Shown one piece after another: positions 19,421-28,483 of a stretch of 64,000 nt of DNA. The stretch is taken from the NCBI GenBank assembly GCA_964544865.1, contig CAZJDV010000006.1, positions 1-64,000 on the forward strand, written 5' to 3'. The position numbers and the translations under genes were made by a program. The number at the start of each line of letters is the position of its first letter. Within the stretch, counting starts at the first letter, position 1. The notes beneath the pieces are model-generated. The model searched no databases and was not told the origin of the DNA. It saw nothing but the letters and a program-made list of their open reading frames with translations. The DNA is from CAZJDV01 sp964544865. Lineage in GTDB: Bacteria; Chloroflexota; Dehalococcoidia; Lucifugimonadales; CAJWER01.

Positions 19421-20785
19421 CTAGCCGGCGGGCGTGCCCCTGGCGTATTTGATGATGCCGTTGAGAGGTCGCTGGCTGGTGACCTCGAAGTACGCTATGT
19501 GCGGCCGATCGTCAGAGTCCAGCTTGAGAGACACAAGTTATCCCAGGGTGCCGGCCCTCGCTTCCACTACGCTTTCAAGCCCCATCCGGACCCGGCCCAG
19601 ATCGCCAGCCTGAGCACCTTTTCGTCCGAGTAGACTATCCAGGGATCGCCCTGGCTGTCCACCACCACCGATGTGATGTTTCTGGCCCCGAGGAAACCGA
19701 ACTCCAGATTGTCCAGAGTGTCCACCGGGAGAATCTCCCATTCGGTTTCTCCCAGTCCCCTGGTTGCATACTTGATGACACCGGATGACGGACTCTCCCG
19801 CTGCAGGTAGCTCAGGTGAAAGCACCCTTCCCCGTCGATCACCAGGGACGCGAACAGCCCGGTGTCCCCGTCGCTATCGATGGTGCTGATGCTCCATCCC
19901 GCATCCCTGCTGACCAGGAGCAGGTTTTTGCTCTTCCCCTCATAGTAGGAAATATGCGGGTTGCCGGCGGGATCCACGGCGATGGAGGTCGCCCACTTAT
20001 ATGTCAGGGGCGCGCTTCCGACGCTCTCCACCGTCCACTTTCCGGCATCGTCCCGGTAATAGTACTCGACGCCTGCACCATCGAACTCCACGGGGTCTAT
20101 CGCGCTGATATGCGGACGGCCCTGAGCATCGACGGTTATCCTGGTGTCCCATCCGTCACGGCCTTCGTCGAGCATCGACTCGACCTGCCAGTCGCCGCCT
20201 GAGGCGGCCTGGATCGCGTGGACGGCATCACCGAGATCTGGCTGGGTGCTGGTGGTCGTGATAGGTCATGTGGGCCGTACCGTCGGGGCCGATGGCGATG
20301 TCAAGGGGGCCGTAGAAGTATCCTTCGGCCATGGTCGTGACCTCCCAAGAGTCGCCGCTGCGGACCGCGCTCCTCACGAACCCTGGCATGGCCTTCAGCA
20401 TATGTGCGACGTATGGAACGTCATCACTTGTCAGCGCGAGGGCGGGCTTCGTGCCGGTGTCGATCTCTTCGATAAGCCATTCGTGTAATCCGGGCTCAGT
20501 GGCGTCGCTCGCGGCGGGCGCTGACTACGGAACCGCTTCCGGAACGGTCGTGGCCGTGGCTGCTCCCTGCGTGGATGCGGTGGGAACGGGAGCAGTTGAG
20601 ACCTCCGAGGTCGGTATTGGAGTGCTGGTGGCTAGTTGCGGTGCGGCTGCAGCGGGCAGCGGTACGGTCGAGATCGGTGTTGGAGTGCTGGCCCCACCCC
20701 CCCACGCCGTCGCTATCACCACAATCAGGAGCACTAAACCGGATACAAAGTAACGACTGCCCAAGGATTTGGCACTGTGCAACAC
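19421..20785 (-). pseudogene. Decayed exported beta-propeller-repeat protein
   Basis: A GTG at 20785 (GGAGG four bases upstream) opens a membrane-targeting segment (YFVSGLVLLIVVIATAWG) and a Thr/Pro/Ser linker. The same frame then meets TAG at 20525-20527 but continues coherently (GLHEWLIEEIDTGTKPALAL). Repeats of about 50 residues with D..G.PHISYY and S.AVD patterns follow, as in BNR-like propellers. There is one extra base near 20251-20257, one missing base in the C4 run 19580-19583, and another in-frame stop (TAA, 19538-19540). Four lesions in a nonessential-looking exported protein indicate true decay. The best intact stretch is 19567-20175. Confidence 0.8.
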
Positions 20786-21018
20786 ACTTCCTCCACTTCC
20801 CTGACGGTTCCAGTATCTGGGCGGCCCCGATCGATCCTTGGCTCTCTCGATGTTTGAAGCAAGGAAACTTGCAGGGGGTGCGTTTTCGGTCGGAGGGAGC
20901 GGCGATAATACGGGGGCGCGGAGGTTTGGAACGTCGCAGGGCGACGGCGGAGGAAGGATTCGGGCGCGAGGCCGGATGCGAGGTCTGGGTTTAGGCTCGT
21001 GATAGCTACGTAGTACGC

Positions 21019-21810
21019 TTACCTTCCCGGGCTCGTCAGGTAGGCGCGAGCCCAGCCGAGGCCCTCGACGGTCGTTGTGAGCGGCTTGTACTCGCAACCT
21101 ATCCATCCCTCGTAGCCCATCTCGTCAAGGGCGCCAAGCAAGAACGGGTAGTTAATTTCACCGGTCCCAGGTTCGTTGCGGCCCGGGTTATCGGCTATCT
21201 GGATGTGGCGGATGGAGCCGAGGTTTGCCTCGATGGTGGGGGTCAGGTCGCCCTCCATGATCTGCATGTGATAGACGTCGTATTGCAAGTACAGGTTGGG
21301 GTACGCGACTTCCGCGATGATGGAGAGCGCCTGGTCGGTGTTTCGCAAGAAGAACCCAGGGATGTCGCGCGTGTTGATTGGTTCGATGAGCAGGCGTATC
21401 CCAGCGTCCTGGAGCTTTGACGCCGCGTATCGCAGGTTCGCCACGAAGGTCTGTCGCAGCGCGCCGCGCTCGGCGCCATCGGGTACGACGCCCGCGAGGC
21501 AGTTGACCTGCGGGCAGCCGAGGGCCGTCGCATACTCGATGGCCGCGCCGACACCTTCCTGGAACTCGCCGGTCCTGTCGGCCATACAGGCTATTCCGCG
21601 CTCGCCGCCGTCCCAGTCTCCCGCCGGCAGGTTGTGCAGCGCCTGGACCAGGTCGTTGGCGCGGAGCTTCTCTGCCAGCTCATCCTTGCCATATTCGTAG
21701 GGAAACAGGTACTCCACGGCGGAGAACCCGGCGTCGGAGGCCGCCTCGAACCGGTCCAGGAATTCTACCTCGTTGAACATCATCGACAGATTCGCGGCGA
21801 GCTTTGGCAT
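21019..21810 (-). CDS. Hydroxypyruvate isomerase-like TIM-barrel protein
   Basis: This 263-residue protein is close to the Hyi/OtnI family, which interconverts hydroxypyruvate and tartronate semialdehyde or related 2-oxo acids. Visible landmarks are MPKLAANLSMMFNEVEFLDRF at the N-terminus, GFSAVEYLFPYEY, NCLAG, the metal Glu in LLIEPIN, QYDVYHMQIMEGDL and HIQIADNPGRNEPGTGEINY, with a final GCEYKP. I chose the ATG at 21810 because it begins at the family start and has GGAG six bases upstream. A glycerate kinase lies 1.8 kb away, and together they could feed glyoxylate or hydroxypyruvate carbon into glycerate. Confidence 0.88.
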   Translation of the reverse strand: MPKLAANLSMMFNEVEFLDRFEAASDAGFSAVEYLFPYEYGKDELAEKLRANDLVQALHNLPAGDWDGGERGIACMADRTGEFQEGVGAAIEYATALGCPQVNCLAGVVPDGAERGALRQTFVANLRYAASKLQDAGIRLLIEPINTRDIPGFFLRNTDQALSIIAEVAYPNLYLQYDVYHMQIMEGDLTPTIEANLGSIRHIQIADNPGRNEPGTGEINYPFLLGALDEMGYEGWIGCEYKPLTTTVEGLGWARAYLTSPGR

Positions 21811-21983
21811 GGTCTGCTCCAAGGAGTATGGCTGGCATCGAGCCCACGCGGCACGATCGCTTGCTGCCCCAATTATATTGGGTCTCATGGTGTCGTCAAG
21901 CGCGGCAGACCCATTGGTCCGTCAACGGAGCCGTGAGACAGTTTCCACCGACCTGCCCTGGGGCCGCCGAGGGGCGATGGCGG

Positions 21984-22430
21984 CTACGGATCACGCCGCT
22001 CTATGAACTCCAACCAGTTGCCCTCGGGGTCCCGCGCATAGCAGATGCCCGTTCTGCCACCGTCCGCCGTGTCCTTGTAGATCGGGGCGGTGACGAACTC
22101 GATACCTATGCCGGTAAGCCGCTGGTGGAGCGCCGCAAGGTCGTCCACGTTGAAGCAGACGTGGGCCGCGCCGAGTTGGTGTCTGTCCAGGTATCCACCC
22201 GGGCTAGGAGGGCCGATGTAGTGGACTAGCTCCAGGAGATGCCCGCCCCCAGGCATGCCAACGAACACCAGCCTTCGCCGCGCGCCCGCTATGCCGGTGT
22301 GGTCCCCGCCGGACGGGGCGATGCTGTCTACCTCCCGCACGACCGACAAACCCAGCGCATCGCGGTAGAACCCGACCACCCTGTCGAGGTCTTTCACGAC
22401 GATGCCGGAGTGGTTGAAGCTTGTGACCAT
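21984..22430 (-). CDS. VOC-family (glyoxalase/bleomycin resistance-like) protein
   Basis: This 148-residue protein has two beta-alpha-beta-beta-beta modules of the vicinal oxygen chelate fold. Likely metal ligands are His in the first strand (FNHSGIVV), Glu in HLLELVHY, His in AAHVCFNV and Glu in the last strand (NWLEFIER). The pattern is like methylmalonyl-CoA epimerase or glyoxalase I relatives, but the reaction cannot be assigned. It stands alone, with spaces of 173 and 156 bases to its neighbours. Confidence 0.82.
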   Translation of the reverse strand: MVTSFNHSGIVVKDLDRVVGFYRDALGLSVVREVDSIAPSGGDHTGIAGARRRLVFVGMPGGGHLLELVHYIGPPSPGGYLDRHQLGAAHVCFNVDDLAALHQRLTGIGIEFVTAPIYKDTADGGRTGICYARDPEGNWLEFIERRDP

Positions 22431-22586
22431 GCCTGCCTCCTCGATAAGTGTGTGCCGAGGAGCCGAGTGTAGTCGAGGCTGGCGTTTGTTGCAAGGAGCG
22501 GCAGGGGCGGGCGGTCAAGACTCGGATGTCCTGCCCGTTCAGGGATATTGCCAATCGGCGCGGCGGCGGTGTATCCTTCTCATGTC

Positions 22587-22850
22587 ATGGACACATCACG
22601 AATCATAGAATCCCCATTCTCCTGGGCTGTCGTCGGCTTCGTCGTGGGTGTGGCCCTGGGGGTAACGGCGCTGTCCGTCTGGATTCTCGCCGCCGGCTTC
22701 GGCTTATACCTGATATTCCTCAGCTCCCGCGGGCCGGCCAAGCACGAGACGGAGGGCTGGCTGTTCGCCGCGGGCCCCGCGTTCATGATGAGCTGGATGC
22801 TCGGCTTCGTCGTTCGCGGCATCGTCGGTATCGGCTCGACCGGCATCTGA
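22587..22850 (+). CDS. Small membrane protein, three predicted TM helices
   Basis: This 87-residue protein from the ATG at 22587 has hydrophobic segments at about 12-29, 31-46 and 60-84, separated by a short charged loop (SSRGPAKHETEG). No motif is recognisable. The Shine-Dalgarno site is poor for every candidate start, so the gene and its start are less certain than its neighbours. It is convergent with the MazG-like gene. Confidence 0.5.
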   Translation: MDTSRIIESPFSWAVVGFVVGVALGVTALSVWILAAGFGLYLIFLSSRGPAKHETEGWLFAAGPAFMMSWMLGFVVRGIVGIGSTGI

Positions 22851-22976
22851 CCAACTCGCAGCCGTGTTTCCTACCTGCCCGCCAGATTCCTGACGGAATC
22901 CGTCCCGCACCAGACCTGGCTCGCTCTCGCCTGCATTGTTTCCGTACGGGCCCCCAGCTATATTTTCATGGCGGTG

Positions 22977-23351
22977 CTAGGCAAGAGAGTCGTTGCCGAC
23001 CCTTCTCACGATCTTGCCAGCGGCGTTGATGTGGTGGGTGGCCTCCGTTTTGGCGTCGTTCTTGGCCATGACCTCGTGGATGGCGGCGTCGACCAGACTG
23101 GGGTCCAGGCGCAGCATGGTGCCGATGGCCACGAATAGGACGTCGGTGGCCTCGCTGGCGACCCGCTCCGATCCCTCGTGCAACAGGGCGTCTTGAAGCT
23201 CTCTCACCTCTTCTTCCTGAATCGGTATCCGGCTCAGGAGCTCTTCCTGAGTGGAGGGTCCGGCCAGGCCAAATCGTTCGTGGAACGCCTCCACACATCG
23301 TGCCAGGTCGGCGACACGCTCGGCTATCAACTTGCTGCTTCTCTCTTGCAT
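22977..23351 (-). CDS. MazG-like nucleotide pyrophosphohydrolase
   Basis: This 124-residue all-alpha NTP pyrophosphatase domain shows the divalent-metal signature EEEVRELQDAL (ExxE) followed by EATDVLFVAIG (ExxD). Family members hydrolyse NTPs or dNTPs to monophosphates to clean the nucleotide pool, or act on phosphoribosyl-ATP. The size and single domain fit the small MazG-like/dUTPase-like class. The ATG at 23351 is preceded by GGCGGTGAT; a longer frame to 23441 would start within a dispersed-repeat flank and is less likely. Confidence 0.8.
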   Translation of the reverse strand: MQERSSKLIAERVADLARCVEAFHERFGLAGPSTQEELLSRIPIQEEEVRELQDALLHEGSERVASEATDVLFVAIGTMLRLDPSLVDAAIHEVMAKNDAKTEATHHINAAGKIVRRVGNDSLA

Positions 23352-23468
23352 ATCACCGCCTGAATCCGGTTGGGGTTGACGGGGCATACTATTCTGGGGA
23401 GGGGCGAGGCGAAGTATCTGAGGTGGGTCGCAGGTTTCCACATTGTCCGTGTCGCATGGCCCCAGCCG

Positions 23469-23502
23469 CCCCAGATTCTTCGCTTCGCTCAGAGTGACAT
23501 TC
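23469..23502. repeat. Dispersed intergenic repeat, half element
   Basis: The sequence CCCCAGATTCTTCGCTTCGCTCAGAGTGACATTC matches, with few changes, the right arm of the inverted repeat at 49432-49541. It sits between the MazG-like gene and the glycerate kinase gene in an interval of 270 bases where I see no gene. Confidence 0.65.
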
Positions 23503-23621
23503 GTGAAATCCGTGCGTGCACGTTTTTAACAACCGAACGCCGCATGGCTCACCCGGTCTCCCCAACATCATTCCTCTTTGGCTCGGCACTCTCCGCGGAC
23601 TCTGCGATTAGATGCCCGCGT

Positions 23622-24773
23622 TTACGGCCCGCCGAACACCACGCCGCCGGTCTTCAACAGGCGCATGGCCTGCTCGGTCGCGCCAGCGACCAGTTCGGCC
23701 GCCCCGTCGATGGCCTCGTCGAGTCTCATCGGTCCGGGGGTGATGGCTAGCGCGGCGTCGATGCCGTGGCCGTGCACATCGGTGAATCCCTTGCCCAGCG
23801 AGCCGGATATCCCGATGACCGGTATTCCCCTGGCCTTCGCCATCCGCGCGACGCCGATGGGCGCCTTGCTGTACACCGTCTGAAAGTCCATCGAGCCCTC
23901 GCCGGTGATCACCAGGGCCGCTCCCTCCAGGTGGCTGTCGAAAGCTACGGTTTCCAGGACGATGTCCACGCCGGGGCGGAGCTGTCCGTCCAGGAACGCC
24001 ATCATGCCCGCACCGAGCCCGCCCGCGGCGCCCGAACCTGGAACGTCGCTGACGTCCGCCCCCATGTCCCGTTTGGCAACCTCGGCGAAATGGGCCAGTG
24101 CCGTGTCGAGCTGCGCCACCATATCAGGCGTGGCCCCCTTCTGCGGACCGTACACCGCGGACGCACCTTCAGGTCCGGTGAGAGGATTGTTGACATCGCA
24201 GGCGACCAGGAACACGGCCTCCCGTGTCCGGGGGTCTATCCCGGACACGTCGATGCGGTCGAGTCGGGCAAGGGCCGCGCCTCCGAACGGCAGGCAGGCC
24301 CCGTCTCGGTCAACCAGCCTTGCCCCCAAAGCCTGTGCCATGCCGGCGCCCGCGTCGTTGGTGGCGCTGCCTCCGATTCCGAGGATGAACCGCCTGAATC
24401 CGGCGTCCAGTGCCTCGCGGATCATCTCACCGAGCCCGTAGGTGGTGGACTCCAAAGGGTTGCGTCTATCCAGGGGGACCAGGGCCAGCCCGGACGTCCG
24501 GGCCATCTCGATGACCGCGGTCTTGCCGCCACCTATCGCGCCCCAATCGGCGGCGACAGGCTCCCCCATGGGGCCGGTAACCTCTACCGTCCGAATCTCT
24601 CCACCGGAGGTCTCTACGAGAGTTTCCAGCGTTCCGTCGCCGCCGTCGGCCGCGGGCACTAGCACGGTCTCGGCCTCCGGCTCGACGCGAAGGACACCTT
24701 CCCTCATCGCCCGGGCGACCTCGGGCGCGTAGATGCTTCCTTTGTAGCTGTCCGGTGCGATCACGATCTTCAT
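23622..24773 (-). CDS. Glycerate kinase (GarK/GlxK family)
   Basis: This 383-residue kinase phosphorylates D-glycerate, giving 2- or 3-phosphoglycerate. The start MKIVIAPDSYKGS is the family signature, with ADGGDGT near residue 46 and the conserved GSATNDAG loop. The GSGAAGGLGAGMMAFL region and ITGEGSMD near the C-terminus complete the fold. The ATG at 24773 was chosen because family members begin there. It is divergent from the first M20 amidohydrolase gene and lies near the hydroxypyruvate isomerase-like gene, in line with a glyoxylate or glycerate route. Confidence 0.93.
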   Translation of the reverse strand: MKIVIAPDSYKGSIYAPEVARAMREGVLRVEPEAETVLVPAADGGDGTLETLVETSGGEIRTVEVTGPMGEPVAADWGAIGGGKTAVIEMARTSGLALVPLDRRNPLESTTYGLGEMIREALDAGFRRFILGIGGSATNDAGAGMAQALGARLVDRDGACLPFGGAALARLDRIDVSGIDPRTREAVFLVACDVNNPLTGPEGASAVYGPQKGATPDMVAQLDTALAHFAEVAKRDMGADVSDVPGSGAAGGLGAGMMAFLDGQLRPGVDIVLETVAFDSHLEGAALVITGEGSMDFQTVYSKAPIGVARMAKARGIPVIGISGSLGKGFTDVHGHGIDAALAITPGPMRLDEAIDGAAELVAGATEQAMRLLKTGGVVFGGP

Positions 24774-24923
24774 TGGCGTACGTCCGCTCGACGAGGGATG
24801 CTGGGCGGTGTTACGAGGCACCGTGATTATATACTACCTGTGACAATCGGGACGAGGGCACCTGGCCTGCGAACACCGCCTCTGATAAAATCATGCGGCG
24901 CTCGCATAGGAGGGGAGCCGATA

Positions 24924-26255
24924 ATGACGATGTCCGTTGAAAATCTGAAGGCGGCGGCATGCGCCGAGATCGATCGCCGTGGCGGTGACGCCGTTCGGGC
25001 GGCGAAGCAAATTCTCAAAATTCCAGAGCCGGGGTTTCGCGAGCGAAAAACCTCGGGGCTTGTGGCGAAGATGTTTCGCCAGATCGGCGTGCCCTTCCAG
25101 GACGGCATCGCCCTCACCGGCCTGAAGGGGGTGCTGAAGGGTGGCGGCGCGGGGCCGGCGGTCGCCGTGATCGGGGAGCTGGACTCGCTCATTGTCCGGG
25201 GCCACCCCCACGCGGACCCTGCCACCAGCGCCGCCCACGCGTGTGGCCACCACTGCCAGATCGGGTCGATGCTTGGCGTGGCAATCGGCCTGAAGGCCGC
25301 AGGCGTTATGGAGGGCCTGTCGGGCAGTGTCGCCCTGATGGCCGTGCCTGCCGAGGAGTACATCGAGATCGGGTACCGCGACGAGCTCCGCCGCGCGGGG
25401 CGCATTGAGTTCTTGGGCGGCAAGCCCGAGTTCATCCGTCTGGGCGCTCTTGACGACGTGGATATGGCGATGATGACCCACACCATCGCTGGGTCAGGGG
25501 ACGCCAAGTTCAAGATCGGCGGGACCAACAACGGTCTCGTGGCCAAGTTAATAAAGTTCACGGGCACTGCCGCCCATGCCGGGGCCGCCCCCCATGCGGG
25601 GACGAACGCCCTCAACGCCGCCATGATCGCCCTGTCCGCCATTCACGCCCAGCGAGAGACCTACCGGGACGAAGACACCATACGAATCCACCCGATCATC
25701 ACTCACGGCGGCGTGGCGGTCAGCTCCGTGCCCGCGGACGTGCGGATGGAAACCTTCGTGAGGGGCAAGACCATCGCGGCCTTCACGTCGGCCGGCCACA
25801 AGGTAGACCGCGCGCTGAGGGCCGGGGCGATGGCGGTGGGCGGCAGCGTCACGATAACGACGCTGCCGGGGTACCTGCCGATTCAGTCGGAGCCGGCCAT
25901 GCTGGAGCTGCACCGGTCCAATGCGGCGGCGCTGGTGGGTGCGGAGAATATAGTGGCGCTACAGCATCGCACGGGCTCCACGGACATGGGAGACCTCTCG
26001 CAGATCATGCCCGTCATCCATCCCTATGTGGTCGCGGCGTCCGGCAACTCCCACGGCAATGACTATCTCATAGACGACTACGACCTCGCCGTCCTGACGG
26101 CAGCCAAGGCGATGGCCATGACCGTCATCGACCTGCTCGCCGAAGGTGCTCGTAGAGCCCTGGATATCAAACGAAGCTACAAAGAGCCCATGAACAAGAG
26201 CGGGTATCTGTCGCTGATGCGCGGCATGCTCAAAGAGCAAACGTTCGAGGAATAG
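24924..26255 (+). CDS. M20 family amidohydrolase (AbgB-like), copy 1
   Basis: This 443-residue metallohydrolase of the M20 superfamily has catalytic-domain motifs AVIGELDSL, HACGHHCQIG (zinc ligands) and PAEEY (catalytic Glu pair), plus an inserted dimerisation domain that begins near the GTNNGLVAKLIKF segment. STDMGDLSQIMP holds the late metal region. Relatives cleave N-acyl or aminobenzoyl amides. AGGAGGGG precedes the ATG at 24924. The next gene is a paralogue, so the pair arose by tandem duplication. Substrate unknown. Confidence 0.88.
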   Translation: MTMSVENLKAAACAEIDRRGGDAVRAAKQILKIPEPGFRERKTSGLVAKMFRQIGVPFQDGIALTGLKGVLKGGGAGPAVAVIGELDSLIVRGHPHADPATSAAHACGHHCQIGSMLGVAIGLKAAGVMEGLSGSVALMAVPAEEYIEIGYRDELRRAGRIEFLGGKPEFIRLGALDDVDMAMMTHTIAGSGDAKFKIGGTNNGLVAKLIKFTGTAAHAGAAPHAGTNALNAAMIALSAIHAQRETYRDEDTIRIHPIITHGGVAVSSVPADVRMETFVRGKTIAAFTSAGHKVDRALRAGAMAVGGSVTITTLPGYLPIQSEPAMLELHRSNAAALVGAENIVALQHRTGSTDMGDLSQIMPVIHPYVVAASGNSHGNDYLIDDYDLAVLTAAKAMAMTVIDLLAEGARRALDIKRSYKEPMNKSGYLSLMRGMLKEQTFEE

Positions 26256-26378
26256 CGCGTCGCGTACGGCGACCGTTGCCATCTCATTTTTTGCGAGCGC
26301 GTCTCAGCGATGAGTTGGGGTAGTCCAGACGGGGAACGCCCCTGGCTGGTGCGCGGAACAGCGATTATTCGGGGGAGT

Positions 26379-26425
26379 CCAGAGGGAGCACCCCCTCTGG
26401 TGGGAGCCTGGGGGTATCCCCCGGC
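26379..26425. repeat. Two adjacent GC-rich hairpins between the M20 genes
   Basis: CCAGAGGG/CCCTCTGG (26379-26386 and 26393-26400) and GGGGGTATCCCCC with flanking GCC/GGC (26406-26425) are adjacent perfect inverted repeats. There is no T-run, so a simple intrinsic terminator is unlikely. The 229-base interval holds no gene; the hairpins could stabilise or attenuate a shared transcript, or be a dispersed repeat. Confidence 0.6.
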
Positions 26426-26484
26426 GAAGGGGAGTGAAACAGGGAAGAGGCTCGGCCGGCATGGGCCAGGTGAAAGAAGGAGAG

Positions 26485-27825
26485 ATGGCCGATACTTACG
26501 AGCTGAAAGTTAGAGCTCAGGCCGCCATAGACCGGCGGGGGGACTGGCTGGCCTCAGTTGTTGATGCCATCAGACGCAGCCCGGAGCTGGGGTTCCGGGA
26601 GGTCGAGACCTCACGGCTCGTCAGCCAGAAACTGACGGAGCTCGGTGTCGGGCACGCCAATGGGATCGCGTTGACCGGAGTCAAGGGATACCTGGAGGGC
26701 CGCGGCGGGGGCCCGGCTATCGCGATCATCGGGGAGCTGGACGCGCTCAGGGTTCACGGCCATCCTGACTCAGACGCGGTGACCGGTGCGGCACATGCCT
26801 GTGGACATAACTGCCAGATAGGGATGATGCTTGGGGTGGCCGTAGGCCTGTCGGCGCCCGGAGTACTGGACGCCCTGTCGGGCAGGGTGGCCCTGATGGC
26901 GCTGCCAGCGGAGGAGTTCGCCGACGTTGAGCATCGATGGCGGCTGCACGAGGCGGGAAAGCTGGGGTTGATGTCCGGCAAGCAGGAATTCATTCGCCTG
27001 GGCGTGTTCGACAACGTGGACATGGCGATGATGGTGCATACGTCGGCCAGCGCCCGGGACGCCAGGTTCTCGGTGGGGGGCACCAGCAACGGCCACCTGG
27101 TGAAGCATGTGACGTTTCTGGGGAAGGCCGCCCACGCCGGCAGTTCGCCCCATCGCGGAGTGAACGCCCTGCAGGCCGCTCTCGTGGCTCTCAACGCGGT
27201 CAACGCCCAGCGCGAGACGTTCAGAGACGAGGACGTCATCCGGCTTCACGGAATACTCACCGAGGGCGGGACAGCCGCCAACTCGACTCCGGCGGAGGTT
27301 CACTACGAAGGACGGGTGCGGGGCGCGACCCTGGATGCCATCGAGGACGCCAGCCGGAAGGTGGACCGGTGTCTGCGGGCGGGGGCCCTGGCACTGGGAG
27401 CCAAGGTCAAGATAGTGACCATTCCGGGGTACCTGCCGATGGTCCACGACGAGACGCTGATGGACGTGTTCAGGGAGAACGCGGTGGCCCTGGTGGGGCA
27501 GGGGAGTTTTAAGCGGCACTCCGGCGAGCGCGTCAGGGGCGGCTCCACCGACATGGGGGACCTCAGCCACATTATGCCGGTGATCCACCCCTACACCGGA
27601 GGCGCCACGGGCATGGGCCACGGCATCGACTACATCATCAACGACTTCGAGCAGGCCGTCATCAATCCGGCGAAGGCCATGGCCATGGTGGTCATCGACC
27701 TTCTGTCCGCCGGCGCAGCGAAGGCCCACGAGGTCCTCGCGAAGAGTTCTCCCCGCATGACCAGGCGAGAGTACCTGCGCCTGCAGGAGAAGCGGTTGAA
27801 GGTGGAGGAATACGAGGGGAAGTAG
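26485..27825 (+). CDS. M20 family amidohydrolase (AbgB-like), copy 2
   Basis: This 446-residue paralogue of the preceding gene keeps all metal and catalytic motifs: IIGELDAL, HACGHNCQIG, PAEEF and STDMGDLSHIMP. By eye about half the residues match copy 1. It differs in a longer loop near the SFKRHSGERVRGG segment before the late metal motif. The ATG at 26485 has AAGGAG just upstream; an in-frame ATG nine codons earlier is possible. Probably hydrolyses a related amide to copy 1 and may form a heteromer with it, as AbgA and AbgB do, but that is inference. Confidence 0.88.
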   Translation: MADTYELKVRAQAAIDRRGDWLASVVDAIRRSPELGFREVETSRLVSQKLTELGVGHANGIALTGVKGYLEGRGGGPAIAIIGELDALRVHGHPDSDAVTGAAHACGHNCQIGMMLGVAVGLSAPGVLDALSGRVALMALPAEEFADVEHRWRLHEAGKLGLMSGKQEFIRLGVFDNVDMAMMVHTSASARDARFSVGGTSNGHLVKHVTFLGKAAHAGSSPHRGVNALQAALVALNAVNAQRETFRDEDVIRLHGILTEGGTAANSTPAEVHYEGRVRGATLDAIEDASRKVDRCLRAGALALGAKVKIVTIPGYLPMVHDETLMDVFRENAVALVGQGSFKRHSGERVRGGSTDMGDLSHIMPVIHPYTGGATGMGHGIDYIINDFEQAVINPAKAMAMVVIDLLSAGAAKAHEVLAKSSPRMTRREYLRLQEKRLKVEEYEGK

Positions 27826-27930
27826 GGAGCGCCACTGCTTGTCGCCCGAGCGGAGCGAAGGGTTTGGGGCGGGTTTCGGTCGCTTGCGTCTCTCCCAGCG
27901 CCGTCAATACCTTCGTCCCCGGTCGTCTCG

Positions 27931-28359
27931 TTATCGGTCCTCTTCGAGACGCTTGCCCATGCTAACGACGTCGTCGATCGAATATCCGATGCTCTTATAG
28001 AACTCGATCACATCGGCGTTGGAGCTTCTGATTTACAGGTTGGTTTTTGGGCATCCCTGGGCTCGCACGCGTACTTCCGCATCCACCATCATGCGTCGCC
28101 CGAACCCGCTTTTCCACCAGTCCGGGGCGACAGCCAGATAGTTGATCCAGCCACGATGGCCCTCGTATCCCGCCATGACCGTGGCCACCAGCCGGTCGCC
28201 CACCAGACCCACGAGGAACATTTCCCGCTGCACGCGCAGCTTGCGACGTATGTCCTTGGCCGGGTCGTTCCATGGCATCACCAGGCCACAGTCCAACCAT
28301 AGCTGGACCTCGGCTTCCCGGTCGGGGTCCCGATAGCTACGGATATCCAATTCGTTCAT
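27931..28359 (-). pseudogene. GNAT acetyltransferase (YpeA-like) with an in-frame stop
   Basis: The frame from ATG 28359 gives a YpeA-like GNAT protein with the CoA loop VAPDWWKSGFGRRMM, then stops at TAA (28033-28035) after PKTNL. The same frame continues without change into IRSSNADVIEFYKSIGYSID, the expected last GNAT strand and helix, and ends at TAA 27931. A single substitution, CAA to TAA, would restore a 142-residue protein. The truncated 108-residue form lacks the helix that closes the acetyl-CoA site. So it is either a recent nonsense mutant or a sequencing error. Confidence 0.82.
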
Positions 28360-28393
28360 TTATTGGGCTGCCTCCTGACCACGACACTAGTGC

Positions 28394-28409
28394 ATGTGCG
28401 ATCGCACAT
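28394..28409. promoter_or_regulatory. 16-bp perfect palindrome upstream of the GNAT gene
   Basis: ATGTGCGATCGCACAT is self-complementary over all 16 bases and lies 35 bases upstream of the GNAT start on the minus strand. Such a site could be an operator, but one palindrome of this length is expected by chance in a window this size. Confidence 0.3.
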
Positions 28410-28483
28410 CGCCCAGCATTCTCCAGTAACGAGCCTCTTACCCCAGATACGACGGAACCGCCGACAACTGAGGTTTTTAGCCC

